Shown here: piece after piece, positions 35,014-45,467 of the stretch
Position numbering within the stretch: the first letter of the stretch is position 1
Layout of the letters: each line of letters starts with the position of its first letter
DNA from: Compostimonas suwonensis
GTDB taxonomy: Bacteria; Actinomycetota; Actinomycetes; Actinomycetales; Microbacteriaceae
Length of the DNA stretch: 64,000 nt
Direction of reading: 5' to 3'
Assembly (NCBI RefSeq): GCF_002797855.1
Contig: NZ_PGFB01000004.1
Location: forward strand, 186,001 to 250,000
Made by a program: the position numbers and the translations under genes
Notes under the pieces: generated by a model
Told to the model about the DNA's origin: nothing
Databases searched by the model: none
What the model saw: the letters and a program-made list of their open reading frames with translations, nothing else

Positions 35014-37854
35014 TTATCCGCGCGGCTTCTCCTTGAGCTCGATCGTCTCGATCTCGTCGCCGATCTGGATGTCGTTGAACTTGCCGAGGCCGATACCGGC
35101 TTCGAAGTCCGTGCGGACCTCGGTGACGTCGTCCTTGAACCGGCGCAGCGACTCGATGGCGAGGTTGTCGCCGACGACGACGCCATCGCGGATGACGCGT
35201 GCCTTCGCGTTTCGCGTGATCGTTCCCGATCGCACCACGACACCGGCGATGTTGCCGAACTTGGAGGAGCGGAAGATCTCGCGGATCTCCGCGACACCGC
35301 TCTGCACCTCTTCGTACTCGGGCTTGAGCATTCCCTTGAGGGAGTTCTCGACCTCTTCGAGCGCGGCGTAGATGACCGAGTAGAAGCGGATGTCGACACC
35401 CTCGCGCGCCGCACGCTCGCGGGCCTTCGGGTCGGGGCGCACGTTGAAGCCCACGATGATCGCGTTGTCGATCGTCGCGAGGTTGACGTCCGACTCGGTG
35501 ATCGCGCCGACTCCGCGGTGGATGATCCGAAGCTGCACCGACTCGTCGACCTCGATCTTGAGCAGCGACTCCTCGAGCGCCTCGACGGCACCGGAGACGT
35601 CGCCCTTGATGATGAGGTTGAGCGACTCGACCTTGCCCTCCTCGAGCGCACGGGTGAAGTCCTCGAGGCTGATGCGCTTGCGGGCCTTGGCGAGCTGAGC
35701 ATTGCGCTCGGCCGCTTCGCGCTTCTCGGCGATCTGGCGGGCGGTTCGGTCTTCCTCGGTGACGAGGAAGGTGTCGCCCGCACGCGGGACCGAGGAGAGG
35801 CCCTGCACCTGCACGGGGCGCGACGGCGTCGCGGCCTCGACCGCGTCGCCGTTCTCGTCGTGCATGGCGCGCACGCGGCCGTACGCCGTTCCGGCGACGA
35901 TCGCGTCGCCGACCCGGAGCGTTCCCGACTGGATGAGCACGGTCGCGACCGCGCCACGCCCCTTGTCGAGCTTGGCCTCGATGGCGACGCCGCGGGCGTC
36001 CTTGTTCGGGTTCGCTCGCATGTCGAGCCCGGCGTCAGCGGTGAGCAGCACGGCGTCGAGCAGCTTGTCGATGCCGACGTTGTTGCGGGCCGAGACGTCG
36101 ACGAACATGACGTCTCCGCCGTACTCCTCGGCGACGAGGTTGTACTCGGTGAGCTGCTGGCGCACCTTGGCCGGGTTGGCGTCCTCCTTGTCGATCTTGT
36201 TGACCGCCACGACGATCGGCACGTTGGCCGCCTGCGCGTGGTTCAAGGCCTCGATCGTCTGGGGCATGATGCCGTCGTCGGCCGCGACCACGAGGATCGC
36301 GATGTCGGTGACCTGCGCACCACGGGCACGCATGGCGGTGAACGCCTCGTGGCCCGGGGTGTCGATGAAGGTGATGGCGCGTTCGATGCCCTCGTGCTCG
36401 GTCGTGACCTGGTAGGCGCCGATGTGCTGGGTGATGCCGCCGGCCTCGCCCGCGACGACGTTCGCGTTGCGGATCGCGTCGAGGAGCCGGGTCTTGCCGT
36501 GGTCGACGTGACCCATGACGGTGACGACCGGGGGGCGGATCTCGAGGTCTTCGTCGGTCTCGTCCTCGAGCTCCTGGTCGAGGTCGATGTCGAAGCCCTC
36601 GAGCAGCTCGCGGTCCTCCTCCTCCGGCGACACGATCATGATGCGGTAGCCGAGCTCTTCGCCGAGCACCTCGAAGGTGGCCTCGTCGAGCGACTCCGTG
36701 GCCGTCGCCATCTCACCGAGGTGGAAGAGCACGGTCACGAGGTTTCCGGGGCTCGCGTCGATCTTGTCGGCGAAGTCGGTGATCGAGGCGCCACGGCGCA
36801 GTCGCACGACCGTGTTGCCGTCGCCGCGGGGAACGCTCACGCCGCCCAGCGACGGGGCCTCCCTCAGCTCGAACTCGGCCCTCTTCGTACGCTTCGACTT
36901 GCGGGCCTTGCTCTTGCCGCCACCGCGGCCGAACGCTCCAGCGGTTCCACCGCCGGGGCCACGGCCACGGCCGCCGCCACCGGGACGCGGTGCGAAACCG
37001 CCCGCGGGTGCTGCTCCGCCTGCGGCGGGTGCTCCACCGGGACGCTGGAAGCCGGGTCGGGCTCCACCGCCCTGACGCTGGAAGCCGCCGCCGGCTGCTC
37101 CACCGGGGCGCTGGCCGAAGCCGCCGGGACGCTGGCCCTGGCCGGGTCCACCCGGGCGCGGCGCGCCGGGGCGCGGCGCTGCCGGGCGGGGGATGTTGCC
37201 GGGGGTCGGGCGCTGGCCCATGCCCTGCGAGCTCGCGAACGGGTTGTTGCCCGGGCGCGGAGCGTTCGGGCGCTGGCCCATGCCCTGGTTGCTGGCGAAG
37301 GGGTTGTTGCCGGGGCGCGGAGCCTGCGGGCGCGGGATGCTGCCACCCGGGCGCGGCGCCGCGGGGGCGGCTCCTGCGGCGGAGGGTGCGGAACCGGCCG
37401 CCGCCGCGGAGGCGGGCTGCGCGGCATCCGGAGCCGGGGCCGACTCGGCTGCCGTCTCTGCGGCTGCGCGCTCGGTCGCGACACGCTCGGCGGTGGCCTT
37501 CTCCTGTGCGAGCGCCTGCGCCTGACGCTCGGCGACCGAGAGCGGCGCCGGGGTCGTCGGGGCGGGGGGCGCGGCCGGGGCTGCGGGTGCGGCCGGCGGG
37601 CGGGGCCCGGGGGTCGCGGCAGCGCGAGGCGCGGGGGTGCTCGCGGCGGCACGGGGTGCCGACGCGGCGGGCTGGTCGGACTTCGTCGCGATGCCGTCGG
37701 CCTCGAGCGCAGCCTTCAGCTTGCGCGCGACGGGCGGCTCGATGCTCGACGAGGGTCCCTTGACGAATTCGCCCATTTCCTTGAGCTTCGCAAGGGCGAG
37801 CTTGCTATCGACGCCGAGTTCGCTGGCGATCTCGTGTACGCGTGGTTTTGCCAC
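35014..37854 (-). CDS. infB: Translation initiation factor IF-2
   Basis: A 946-residue GTPase that loads initiator tRNA on the ribosome. An N-terminal IF2 domain (1-55) is followed by a very long Pro/Ala/Gly-rich disordered region (about 60-320), which includes two 20-residue copies around [10 protein letters not shown]. The G domain follows (G1 [10 protein letters not shown]3 DTPGHE, G4 NKID), then domains II to IV. GTG 37854 follows an AGGAGAAAAC ribosome site. A leader with two mutually exclusive hairpins lies just upstream. Confidence 0.97.
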   Translation of the reverse strand: MAKPRVHEIASELGVDSKLALAKLKEMGEFVKGPSSSIEPPVARKLKAALEADGIATKSDQPAASAPRAAASTPAPRAAATPGPRPPAAPAAPAAPPAPTTPAPLSVAERQAQALAQEKATAERVATERAAAETAAESAPAPDAAQPASAAAAGSAPSAAGAAPAAPRPGGSIPRPQAPRPGNNPFASNQGMGQRPNAPRPGNNPFASSQGMGQRPTPGNIPRPAAPRPGAPRPGGPGQGQRPGGFGQRPGGAAGGGFQRQGGGARPGFQRPGGAPAAGGAAPAGGFAPRPGGGGRGRGPGGGTAGAFGRGGGKSKARKSKRTKRAEFELREAPSLGGVSVPRGDGNTVVRLRRGASITDFADKIDASPGNLVTVLFHLGEMATATESLDEATFEVLGEELGYRIMIVSPEEEDRELLEGFDIDLDQELEDETDEDLEIRPPVVTVMGHVDHGKTRLLDAIRNANVVAGEAGGITQHIGAYQVTTEHEGIERAITFIDTPGHEAFTAMRARGAQVTDIAILVVAADDGIMPQTIEALNHAQAANVPIVVAVNKIDKEDANPAKVRQQLTEYNLVAEEYGGDVMFVDVSARNNVGIDKLLDAVLLTADAGLDMRANPNKDARGVAIEAKLDKGRGAVATVLIQSGTLRVGDAIVAGTAYGRVRAMHDENGDAVEAATPSRPVQVQGLSSVPRAGDTFLVTEEDRTARQIAEKREAAERNAQLAKARKRISLEDFTRALEEGKVESLNLIIKGDVSGAVEALEESLLKIEVDESVQLRIIHRGVGAITESDVNLATIDNAIIVGFNVRPDPKARERAAREGVDIRFYSVIYAALEEVENSLKGMLKPEYEEVQSGVAEIREIFRSSKFGNIAGVVVRSGTITRNAKARVIRDGVVVGDNLAIESLRRFKDDVTEVRTDFEAGIGLGKFNDIQIGDEIETIELKEKPRG
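37208..37327 (-). repeat. Direct duplication of a 60-bp unit in infB
   Basis: Positions 37208-37267 and 37268-37327 are near-identical 60-bp copies. Each encodes 20 residues around [10 protein letters not shown] and QGMGQRP in the disordered N-terminal part of IF-2. Confidence 0.75.
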
Positions 37855-37862
37855 GTTTTCTC

Positions 37863-37895
37863 CTGTCTCGGGTCTGCACCCGGACAGGGCAGACC
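37863..37895 (-). promoter_or_regulatory. Alternative hairpins in the infB leader
   Basis: Two structures compete here. One pairs CTGTC/GACAG and CGGGT/ACCCG (37863-37887, one bulged base) and ends next to the ribosome site. The other pairs GGTCTGC (37871-37877) with GCAGACC (37889-37895). They share bases, so they exclude each other, suggesting possible translational or attenuation control of infB. The rest of the 166-base gap to rnpM (37896-38020) shows nothing clear. Confidence 0.4.
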
Positions 37896-38020
37896 ATTAA
37901 AAGCGGACGGGACTCATTTCGAGCCACTCATTAGTTGTCACTCATTTGTGATCACTGTGCCGTTCAGCCTGTTCTCTCATGGTCTGGCGGGGATCCGCAC
38001 TCGCTGGGGGTGGGAGTCCG

Positions 38021-38296
38021 TCAGGAATCCAGAGACTCCGGTTGAGTCTCCTTCGAAGCCAGGAAGCGCGCGACGTTCTCTGAGCCGAGCGTCTCCGTGA
38101 CCTTCAGTGCGCGCCCGAAAGCGCGGCGCCCGATGGATTTGTCGAAACACTCGAGAGTCGGATGCATCCACGCTCCCCTGCCCGGAAACCGCGACGCAGT
38201 ATCGACCACGAGTTGGGATTCTTGGGCCACAATCCTCACGAGTGAGGATTTGGGGGCGCGTGCGCGACATCCGACGCACGTTCTGACTGGTTCCAT
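38021..38296 (-). CDS. rnpM: RnpM/YlxR family RNA-binding protein
   Basis: A 91-residue DUF448 protein beginning MEPVRTCVGCRAR, with the conserved CVGCR, GRGAW and RRAFGRAL motifs. The family member RnpM/YlxR binds RNase P RNA and modulates it. It sits between nusA and infB as usual. A longer reading from GTG 38350 would overlap the nusA stop as GTGA and add 18 residues not typical for the family, so I prefer ATG 38296. Confidence 0.9.
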   Translation of the reverse strand: MEPVRTCVGCRARAPKSSLVRIVAQESQLVVDTASRFPGRGAWMHPTLECFDKSIGRRAFGRALKVTETLGSENVARFLASKETQPESLDS

Positions 38297-38321
38297 CGTA
38301 CACCCGTCGGTGAGCGGGGCA

Positions 38322-38350
38322 GTGAGCGAAGCGGCTGCGCTGCCGCTCAC
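38322..38350 (-). other. Hairpin at the nusA-rnpM junction
   Basis: GTGAGCG and CGCTCAC form a 7-bp stem across the nusA stop region, with a competing inner stem GCGGC/GCCGC. It may modulate expression between nusA and rnpM. Confidence 0.35.
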
Positions 38351-39342
38351 TCCACCGTGGAGTCGGGCTGGATGTCGATCTTCGCACCCGTGAGCTTCGC
38401 GGCGAGCCGGGCGTTCTGGCCCTCCTTGCCGATCGCGAGCGAGAGCTGGTAGTCGGGTACGAGTGCACGCACCGCCTTGAGCGACTCGTCGATCACGAAG
38501 GCCGAGGTGACCTTGGCCGGCGAGAGCGCGTTCGCCACGAAGGTGGGGAGGTCGGGCGAGTAGTCGACGATGTCGATCTTCTCGTTGTTGAGCTCCGCCG
38601 TCACGGCGCGCACACGCTGGCCGAGCTCGCCGATGCAGGCGCCCTTGGCGTTGATGCCGGGCTCCTTGGCGCGCACGGCGATCTTGGTGCGGTGGCCGGC
38701 CTCGCGGGCGAGCGAGACGATCTCGACCGAGCCGGCCGCGATCTCGGGCACCTCGAGCGCGAAGAGCTTGCGCACGAGCGAGGGATGCGTGCGCGACACG
38801 GTGATCTGCGGGCCCTTGAGCCCCTTGCTCACGCTCGTGACGTAGACGCGGATGCGCGAGCCGTGCGTGTACTCCTCGCCCGGCACCTGCTCCTCGGGCG
38901 GGAGGATGGCCTCGACGGAGCCGAGGTCGACGTGGATCATCCGCGGGTTCGGGCCCTGCTGGATGACGCCGGCGACGATGTCGCCCTCACGGCCGCGGAA
39001 CTCGCCGAGCACGGCGTCATCGGCGAGATCGCGCAGGCGCTGGTTGATGACCTGCTTGGCGGCGAAGGCGGCGATGCGCCCGAAGTCGCTCGGGCTGTCC
39101 TCCGCCTCGCCGACGATCGCGCCCTCATCGTCGTACTCGGGCACGAAGACGCTCACGTGGCCGGTCTTGCGGTCGATCTCGACGCGGGCCGTGGGCTCCG
39201 CGGGCGACGCCTTGTGCTCGGGCTGCCCCGTGTGCTTCAGGTAGGCGGTCAGTATCGCCTGCTCGATGATCTGCACGAGCTCGTCGAAAGGGATCTCGCG
39301 CTCTCGCTCCATCAGACGCAGGACGCTGAGGTCGATGTCCAT
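38347..39342 (-). CDS. nusA: Transcription termination/antitermination factor NusA
   Basis: A 331-residue protein. The N-terminal RNA polymerase-binding domain ([20 protein letters not shown]) is followed by an S1 domain (about 105-175) and two KH domains (about 185-325, with [11 protein letters not shown] and [14 protein letters not shown]). The acidic C-terminal repeats of proteobacterial NusA are absent, as in other actinobacteria. ATG 39342 has a GAGGAGG ribosome site. The usual upstream rimP gene is not present here. Confidence 0.96.
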   Translation of the reverse strand: MDIDLSVLRLMEREREIPFDELVQIIEQAILTAYLKHTGQPEHKASPAEPTARVEIDRKTGHVSVFVPEYDDEGAIVGEAEDSPSDFGRIAAFAAKQVINQRLRDLADDAVLGEFRGREGDIVAGVIQQGPNPRMIHVDLGSVEAILPPEEQVPGEEYTHGSRIRVYVTSVSKGLKGPQITVSRTHPSLVRKLFALEVPEIAAGSVEIVSLAREAGHRTKIAVRAKEPGINAKGACIGELGQRVRAVTAELNNEKIDIVDYSPDLPTFVANALSPAKVTSAFVIDESLKAVRALVPDYQLSLAIGKEGQNARLAAKLTGAKIDIQPDSTVE

Positions 39343-39398
39343 GCCGGCCTCCTCTATTCATGTTGTTGCCGCGATTCGCGCGACGAGTGCAATCTCCT

Positions 39399-39404
39399 AG
39401 GGTA
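39399..39404 (-). promoter_or_regulatory. -10 box of the nusA operon
   Basis: On the minus strand TACCCT lies about 57 bases before the nusA ATG. The rest of the 257-base gap up to the metallophosphoesterase start holds the divergent promoter of that gene, which I cannot place with confidence. Confidence 0.4.
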
Positions 39405-39599
39405 CCCGACACTCGCCATCTCGTCATCCAGTTCGCCGCGGGCGTGCGTTTGACCCCTGTTCGCGGGACAGACGTCGTTCACCTGACGGTCGCCGCTCCT
39501 TCTGAAACGTTCCATAAAACGGCCATCCCACCGAGGGAGCGTGAGCCTGTTCCATATCGGACGCACAGCAACATCAGTCTCTATGCAAAGGATCACCAC

Positions 39600-42155
39600 G
39601 TGCCATCCACACCAGCCGCCGAACCGGCCGGCAGCACAACCCAGCGCAGGCGCATCCGTGCCGTCGCCGGGGTCGCAGCGGGCGCACTCGCCGTCGGACT
39701 CCTCGCCGCCGTTCCGATCGCGTCCGCCCAGGCCGCCGATCCGGCAGAAGGCGACCTCGCCTCGCGGTTCACCTTCGCGGTGCTGCCCGACACGCAGTTC
39801 TATTCGCGATACTCCTCCGACCAGTTCATCCCGCGCTACGGCTCCGACCCGTTCCAGGCCCAGACCGCTTGGCTGGCCGAGAACTCGGATGAGCTCGACA
39901 TCCCCTTCGTGGCCCACCTCGGCGACATCGTCGACCGTGTCGGCACGCAGAACGAGTGGGAGGCCGCCGACACGGCGATGGCGACGCTCGACGACGCCGA
40001 GCTGCCGTACTCGATCCTCGCGGGCAACCACGACGTGCGGAACTCGAACGACTACCTCTACGACGACCAGTACGACCTCGGGAACGAGCCCTTCCTGCGG
40101 TGGTTCGGCCCCGATCGTGCCGAGACCCAGTCCACCTACGAGGGCAGCGACCCCACGGGCATGAACCAGTACCACATCTTCGAGGCGGAGGGTCAGCAGT
40201 TCATGGTGCTCGCCCTCTCCTGGCGCGCCTCCGACGCGACCCTCGCCTGGGCCGACGACGTCATGGCCGCGCACCCGACGGTGCCCGTCATCCTGACCAC
40301 CCACCAGGTGATCGACATCGCCGCAGACGCCGTCTCCCCCAAGGAGACCGAGTACGGGCTGCGTCTGTGGGACGAGCTGATCCGCAGCAACGACCAGATC
40401 TTCATGACCCTCAACGGGCACTTCCACGGCTCATCCCGTCTCGAGAAGACCAACGACGCGGGCCACACCGTGACCGAGATCGTCATGGACTACCAGATGG
40501 CCTACGAGGGCGGGAACGGCTACCTCGGCCTCTTCGAGTTCGACCTCACGAACGGCACGATCGAGGTGCAGACCGGCTCCCCCTGGGTGGTCGCCAAGCC
40601 CCAGGACAGCCTGACCTCCTACGACCAGGCGTTCCTCGAAGGACCGAATCAGGAGTTCACCCTCGACGTCGACTTCGCCGACCGCTTCTCGGGCTTCAAC
40701 CCCGGCTTCAGGGCCGGCCAGGCCGACACACCGTCGCTCTCGCAGCGCGCACGCGACATCCTGCTCGACGGCTTCTCGGGCCCGGATCCGATCTCCACCG
40801 AGGCGCCCGGCAACGAGTCCGACTTCGTGGAGGTTCCCGGAACCCTCGCGCACTGGCGCTTCAACGGCCTCGACGGTGTCGTGGACGGGGACGTGACGAT
40901 CCCGGATGTCGCGGGAGACAACGACCTGCACCGGGTCGACCCCGCCGACACCAACGCCGTCGGCGCCGAGTGGTCTGACGTCACCGTGCAGAGCGACGAC
41001 GTGCAGGGCTTCTCCTCGGACGGCTCCGCCGTGTGCTTCGCGAACTCCGACCAGACGATCGATGACGACAACCCCGACGATCTCGTCAAGGGCCGCTTCA
41101 GCTACCTGACGACCGACGCCGATGCGCCCGTCAACAACGCCGACTTCTCGAAGGGATACACGGTCGAGACGTTCGTGAAGATGGACTCGAGGTGGGACGC
41201 GACGGCCAACGGCTGGTCGAAGTACATCGTGCACACCGGCAACCGCTCCAAGATCGAGGGCTTCGGCCGCACGCAGTGGGACTGGACGGCTTCTCCGACG
41301 GCTCTCGGCATCTCCAACCTGCGCGAGTTCCAGTGGACGGCCGTGCCCGCGGATCCCACGAAGGGCGACAAGACCAACTGGTCCGGCGAGATCATGGTCG
41401 ACAGCTGGGCGCACGTCGCCATCGTCAACGATCCCGTGACCGGCACGATCACGATGTACGTCGACGGAGCCCCGGTGCTCCGCAACGCGATCGACGCCGC
41501 CGGCCTCGCCGACAACGACGACATGCCGTGGATCCTCGGCTCCGACTGGGTCGATGACGCAGCTCGCAACGGCTGGAACGGCTGCATCGGCGAGACCCGC
41601 ATCATCGACCACCCGACGACGCCCGAGCAGTGGCTGACGCAGCGCGCCGACCTCACGGGCTTCGCCGTCGCCGACGCGCCCGAGGGCACCCTGCCCTGGG
41701 ACGCCGAGGTCACCGAGCTCTCCGGCACGGGCCTCCCCGGCGCCGAGGTTCGCCTTGCGGGAAGCCTCACCGGCACGCAGACGATCGACGAGAACGGCGA
41801 GTGGACCCTCGCGTTCCCGGAGCCGCTCGGCGCCGGAGCCTACGAGCTCAGCCTCGTGCAGGCGCTGGGCTCGCGTGAGTCGGAGCCCGTGATGATCGAC
41901 TTCGGGATCGCCGCGGAGCCGACCCCGGAGCCGACCGACACACCTGCGCCGACGGACACGCCCGAGCCCACCGACGCGCCGCGGCCGAGCTCGACCCCGG
42001 CCGCTCCGGCCGGGTCGAACGGCTCCGACGAGCCGACGGGCCTGGCTGCGACGGGCGTGGAGCTCTCCCCGCTCGTGCCGTTGGGCGCGGTGCTGGCCCT
42101 GCTGCTCGGTGCCGCCGCGGTCTTCGTCATCCGCCGCCCGCGCTCCCGCGCGTAA
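39600..42155 (+). CDS. Secreted metallophosphoesterase with LamG-like domain and LAATG anchor
   Basis: An 851-residue surface protein. A signal peptide (RRRIRAVAGVAAGALAVGLL, cleaved near AQA-AD) precedes a calcineurin-like phosphoesterase domain with all metal motifs: LPDTQF, HLGDIVDR, GNHDVRN and GHFHGS (about residues 55-340). A concanavalin-like LamG domain follows (about 410-700, WAHVAIVND and YVDGAPVLRN), then an Ig-like segment and a PTPEPTDTPA-type Pro/Thr linker. LAATG, a hydrophobic stretch and RRPRSRA end the protein. GTG 39600 follows AAAGGA by 7 bases. LAxTG is the pattern used by class E sortases. Confidence 0.9.
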   Translation: MPSTPAAEPAGSTTQRRRIRAVAGVAAGALAVGLLAAVPIASAQAADPAEGDLASRFTFAVLPDTQFYSRYSSDQFIPRYGSDPFQAQTAWLAENSDELDIPFVAHLGDIVDRVGTQNEWEAADTAMATLDDAELPYSILAGNHDVRNSNDYLYDDQYDLGNEPFLRWFGPDRAETQSTYEGSDPTGMNQYHIFEAEGQQFMVLALSWRASDATLAWADDVMAAHPTVPVILTTHQVIDIAADAVSPKETEYGLRLWDELIRSNDQIFMTLNGHFHGSSRLEKTNDAGHTVTEIVMDYQMAYEGGNGYLGLFEFDLTNGTIEVQTGSPWVVAKPQDSLTSYDQAFLEGPNQEFTLDVDFADRFSGFNPGFRAGQADTPSLSQRARDILLDGFSGPDPISTEAPGNESDFVEVPGTLAHWRFNGLDGVVDGDVTIPDVAGDNDLHRVDPADTNAVGAEWSDVTVQSDDVQGFSSDGSAVCFANSDQTIDDDNPDDLVKGRFSYLTTDADAPVNNADFSKGYTVETFVKMDSRWDATANGWSKYIVHTGNRSKIEGFGRTQWDWTASPTALGISNLREFQWTAVPADPTKGDKTNWSGEIMVDSWAHVAIVNDPVTGTITMYVDGAPVLRNAIDAAGLADNDDMPWILGSDWVDDAARNGWNGCIGETRIIDHPTTPEQWLTQRADLTGFAVADAPEGTLPWDAEVTELSGTGLPGAEVRLAGSLTGTQTIDENGEWTLAFPEPLGAGAYELSLVQALGSRESEPVMIDFGIAAEPTPEPTDTPAPTDTPEPTDAPRPSSTPAAPAGSNGSDEPTGLAATGVELSPLVPLGAVLALLLGAAAVFVIRRPRSRA

Positions 42156-42175
42156 CCCGCTCCCCGCATAACACC

Positions 42176-42236
42176 CGCGAACCCGCAGCAGGTGCGCAAA
42201 AACCTTGGTTTTCAGCGCACCCGCTGCGGGTTCGCG
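42176..42236. terminator. Long bidirectional terminator hairpin
   Basis: Two 22-base arms (42176-42197 and 42215-42236) pair with a single mismatch. The 17-base loop itself contains AAAACC-TT-GGTTTT. It lies between the convergent metallophosphoesterase and proS stops, ending 2 bases from the proS stop codon. Confidence 0.75.
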
Positions 42237-42237
42237 G

Positions 42238-44004
42238 CTAACCCTTCAGGGCCGCGGCGATCCCGTCGAGGGGCACGGAGGTCTTCTCGCCCGAACGGCG
42301 ATCCCAGAGCTCGACGACGCCGTCGGCGACGCCCCGGCCCACGATCACGATCGTGGGCACGCCGATGAGCTCGGCATCGCCGAACTTGACGCCCGGCGAC
42401 ACCTTGGGGCGGTCGTCGAGCAGCACGTCGAAGCCGGCGGCCTCGAGCTGCGCCGACACGGCCTCCGCCGCCTCGAAGACGCCCGCATCGCGGCCGGTCG
42501 CCACGACCTGCACGTCGAAGGGCGCGACAGAGGGCGGCCAGATGATGCCCTTCTCGTCGTTGTTGAGCTCCGCGATGATCGCGAGGATGCGGGTGACCCC
42601 GATGCCGTACGAGCCCATCGTCACGGTCACGAGCTTGCCGTTCTCGTCGAGCACCTTGAGCCCGAGGGCCTCGGCGTACTTGCGCCCCAGCTGGAAGACG
42701 TGGCCGATCTCCATGCCGCGCGCGAGCTCCACCGGGCCGGAGCCGTCGGGTGCCGGGTCGCCCGCGAGCACCTCGGCGACCTCGACGGTGCCGTCGGCCT
42801 GGAAGTCGCGGCCGGCGACGAGTCCGAAGACGTGCTTGCCGTGCACGTTCGACCCGGTGATCCAGCCGGTGCCGTCGACGACACGGGGGTCGACCACGTA
42901 GCGGATGCCGGTGCTCGACGTCTCGCCGAGCACGGGTCCCTCGGCCGACCAGGGGCCGATGTAGCCCTTGACCAGGCCCGGGTTCTTGGCGAAGTCCTCG
43001 TCGTTCGCGGGCTCGATCTCGGCGGGGGCGAAAGCGACCTCGGCGCGCTTGAGGTCGACGCCGCGGTTGCCAGGCACGCCCACGACCACGAGCTCACGCG
43101 TGCCGTCGATGTGGGTGAGGGCGAGCACGACGTTCTTGAGAGTGTCCGCCGCGGTCCAGGCGCGGCCGTCGGGCCGGGGGTGCGCGCTGTTGGCACGCTC
43201 GACGAGCGTCTCGATCGTGGGGGTGTCCGGGGTGTCGAGCACCTCGGCGGGGGTGAGCCCGTCGACGGAGCGCGACTCGGGCACGAGGGTCGTGAACGCC
43301 TCGACGTTGGCGGCGTAACCGCCGGCCGAGCGCACGAAGGTGTCCTCCCCGATGGGGGTGGGGTGCAGGAACTCCTCGCTGCGCGATCCGCCCATCGCAC
43401 CGGCATCCGCCTGCACGATCACGTACTCGAGGCCGAGACGCGTGAAGATGCGCTCGTAGGCGTCGCGCTGGGCCTGGTAGCTCGTGTCGAGGCCCGCGTC
43501 CGTGTAGTCGAAGGAGTACGCGTCCTTCATCGTGAACTCGCGGCCGCGCAGGAGGCCGGCGCGGGGGCGCGCCTCGTCGCGGTACTTGTCCTGGATCTGG
43601 TAGATGGCCAGCGGCAGGTCTTTGTAGCTCGAGTAGAGGTCTTTCACGAGCAGGGTGAAGACCTCCTCGTGGGTGGGGGCGAGGAGGTAGTCGGCGCCCT
43701 TGCGGTCTTTGAGACGGAAGATCCCGTCGCCGTACTCCTCCCAGCGGCCCGTCACCTCGTACGGCTCGCGGGGCAGCAGGGCCGGGAAGTGCACCTCGTG
43801 GGCGCCGGCCGCGGTCATCTCCTCGCGGATGATGGTCTCGATCTTGGCCTTCACCCGCAGGCCGATGGGCAGCCAGGCGAAGACGCCCGGCGCCTGGCGG
43901 CGGATGTAGCCGGCGCGCACGAGCAGCCGGTGGCTCGTGACCTCCGCATCGGAGGGGTCTTCGCGGAGGGTGCGGAGGAAGTAGTTCGTCAGGCGTGTGG
44001 GCAC
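42238..44004 (-). CDS. proS: Prolyl-tRNA synthetase
   Basis: A 588-residue class II synthetase of the bacterial type with an editing insertion. Motif 2 lies in [21 protein letters not shown], motif 3 in [18 protein letters not shown], and the anticodon-binding domain is at the C-terminus. The start GTG 44004 ([15 protein letters not shown]) matches the family N-terminus. TACAGT lies 7 bases upstream with no ribosome site, suggesting a leaderless transcript. A very long frame reaching 45378 is antisense to the next gene and not coding. Confidence 0.96.
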   Translation of the reverse strand: MPTRLTNYFLRTLREDPSDAEVTSHRLLVRAGYIRRQAPGVFAWLPIGLRVKAKIETIIREEMTAAGAHEVHFPALLPREPYEVTGRWEEYGDGIFRLKDRKGADYLLAPTHEEVFTLLVKDLYSSYKDLPLAIYQIQDKYRDEARPRAGLLRGREFTMKDAYSFDYTDAGLDTSYQAQRDAYERIFTRLGLEYVIVQADAGAMGGSRSEEFLHPTPIGEDTFVRSAGGYAANVEAFTTLVPESRSVDGLTPAEVLDTPDTPTIETLVERANSAHPRPDGRAWTAADTLKNVVLALTHIDGTRELVVVGVPGNRGVDLKRAEVAFAPAEIEPANDEDFAKNPGLVKGYIGPWSAEGPVLGETSSTGIRYVVDPRVVDGTGWITGSNVHGKHVFGLVAGRDFQADGTVEVAEVLAGDPAPDGSGPVELARGMEIGHVFQLGRKYAEALGLKVLDENGKLVTVTMGSYGIGVTRILAIIAELNNDEKGIIWPPSVAPFDVQVVATGRDAGVFEAAEAVSAQLEAAGFDVLLDDRPKVSPGVKFGDAELIGVPTIVIVGRGVADGVVELWDRRSGEKTSVPLDGIAAALKG

Positions 44005-44011
44005 GCGTTCT

Positions 44012-44017
44012 ACTGTA
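44012..44017 (-). promoter_or_regulatory. -10 box of proS
   Basis: TACAGT on the minus strand, 7 bases before the GTG start, consistent with leaderless transcription. Confidence 0.45.
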
Positions 44018-44169
44018 CCGGCGGCGCCGACACCGGGTTTTTCCGAGACCGCTGGTTTTTTGTCGCCGTCACCGAGCGGGAACAGCGACGAAACATCCCC
44101 CTGCGAGCCTTCTGCATACCCGATCCATAAGCACATCACACCTGACACCTCATAAAAGGACAACTCGGC

Positions 44170-45318
44170 ATGGATACGACCACCCCCTCCCGCCGCAGGC
44201 TCGGCCTGCTGACCGTGGGCACCGCCGTGCTCGCCGGCTCCCTCGTGCTCGCCACCTCCCCCGCATACGCCGCCGATCCGACCCCGGAGCAGGCGTGGGC
44301 GGAGATGACCGCGCAGCTCGACGCGCTCGTCGCCGAGGCGCAGGCCGACGGCGTCCGCATGGGCGTCTCGGTCACCGACCTGAGCGGCAGCTACGGCGAC
44401 GCGAGCGTCACCGTCGGCAGCGAGGAGCAGTACAAGGCGGCGAGCCTCATCAAGCTCCCGCTGCTCGGCCTGCTCATGGACGACGCCGACCACGGCACCC
44501 TGAGCCTCGACGAGTCGATCACGATCCCGGCGGGTGACGACAACATCGTGGGCGGCTCGGGCACCCTGCGCGACCGTGCCTTCCCGCTCGACATCACGGT
44601 GCGCGAGCTCATGGAGCTCATGGTGCAGATCAGCGACAACACCGCCACCAACGTGCTCATCGACCGCGCGGGCGGCTTCGACGCCGTGAACGAGTACATC
44701 GCGGCCCTCGGCTACGAGCAGATGTGGCTCGGCCGCAAGATGATCCACCCGGCCCTGCCGCCGCTGCAGGAGAACTGGCTCAACTCGGAGGAGGTCACCG
44801 ATCTGCTCACGAAGTTCTACAAGCACGAGATCCTGAGCCCGGCCTCGAGCGAGCACATCATCGACCTCATGAAGGGCCAGCTGGTCGACACCAAGTTCGG
44901 CGCCGTCATCCCGCGCGAGGTGCTCGCGAACAAGACCGGCGAGCTCGGCGACGTCACGCACGACAGCGGCATCATCCTCGTGCCCGGCCGCGAGGTCGCC
45001 CTCGCCGCGACGACGGCCTTCGACCCGTCCAGGCCGCGCACCGAGGTCGACCTCTACGTGCAGCGCGCCGCGACGATCGTCTACGAGTTCGTGCAGCAGC
45101 CTCTCGCCGAGGAGCCCGTGCCCAGCGAGGAGCCCACGACCGCACCCACAGAGGCCCCGGTCGTCGAAGACCCCGACGCCGCCGAGGATGCCGCGGACGG
45201 GAAGCGTCTCGCCGCCACGGGAGTCGAGCCCGCTCTGCTCGCCGCCGGAGGCCTGGGCGTTGTGCTCGTCGCGCTGGGAGCCGTCGCGCTCACCGCGCGT
45301 CGCCGCTCCCGCGCATAG
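44170..45318 (+). CDS. Secreted class A beta-lactamase-fold serine hydrolase with LAATG anchor
   Basis: A 382-residue exported protein. A signal peptide ends near AYA-AD (residue 35). The active-site motifs are Ser92-x-x-Lys95 (ASLIKLP), Ser155-Asp-Asn (SDN) and Lys255-Thr-Gly (KTG). The deacylating Glu of true beta-lactamases cannot be placed with confidence, because ENWLN lies about 11 residues too far from SDN. A D,D-peptidase or inactive role is therefore possible. A Pro/Thr/Glu linker leads to LAATG (347-351), a membrane helix and RRRSRA. AAAGGA lies about 10 bases before ATG. Confidence 0.87.
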   Translation: MDTTTPSRRRLGLLTVGTAVLAGSLVLATSPAYAADPTPEQAWAEMTAQLDALVAEAQADGVRMGVSVTDLSGSYGDASVTVGSEEQYKAASLIKLPLLGLLMDDADHGTLSLDESITIPAGDDNIVGGSGTLRDRAFPLDITVRELMELMVQISDNTATNVLIDRAGGFDAVNEYIAALGYEQMWLGRKMIHPALPPLQENWLNSEEVTDLLTKFYKHEILSPASSEHIIDLMKGQLVDTKFGAVIPREVLANKTGELGDVTHDSGIILVPGREVALAATTAFDPSRPRTEVDLYVQRAATIVYEFVQQPLAEEPVPSEEPTTAPTEAPVVEDPDAAEDAADGKRLAATGVEPALLAAGGLGVVLVALGAVALTARRRSRA

Positions 45319-45339
45319 CGCCGCACACCGCGTGTGAAC

Positions 45340-45370
45340 AGAGCCCTCGCAGGCACTCTGCGAGGGCTCT
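45340..45370 (+). terminator. Terminator hairpin after the beta-lactamase-like gene
   Basis: AGAGCCCTCGCAG-GCACT-CTGCGAGGGCTCT is a perfect 13-bp stem with a 5-base loop, 21 bases after the stop. It is flanked by GAAC and GTTC, which extend the stem. Confidence 0.75.
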
Positions 45371-45424
45371 GCGTTCACCCTGCCACGGCCCGCAATTCAC
45401 CCGCGGACGTGAGCGCCCGATTGC

Positions 45425-45430
45425 TAGGCT
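45425..45430 (+). promoter_or_regulatory. -10 box upstream of wecB
   Basis: TAGGCT lies 37 bases before the wecB GTG and just after the terminator of the preceding gene. The short leader has no recognisable ribosome site. Confidence 0.35.
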
Positions 45431-45467
45431 CGGAACATCCCCCACGACGATTGCGATTGGTTGCGAC

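Noticed and set aside
34744-38100. Very long open frame on the plus strand opposite infB
   Set aside because: It mirrors the infB codon structure, its product is low-complexity Arg/Leu/Asp-rich, and infB is unmistakable. High GC keeps such antisense frames open.
39440-39490. PHO box upstream of the metallophosphoesterase
   Set aside because: GTTCGCGGGAC and GTTCACCTGAC look like direct repeats, but they are 18 rather than 11 bases apart and do not form a phased array.
44170-45318. Antibiotic resistance beta-lactamase
   Set aside because: The three serine-enzyme motifs are present, but the deacylating glutamate cannot be placed and the protein is wall-anchored. A resistance claim is not supported.
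44005-45378. Upstream extension of the proS frame antisense to the beta-lactamase-like gene
   Set aside because: The ProRS N-terminus is recognisable at GTG 44004, and the extension has no homology-like features.
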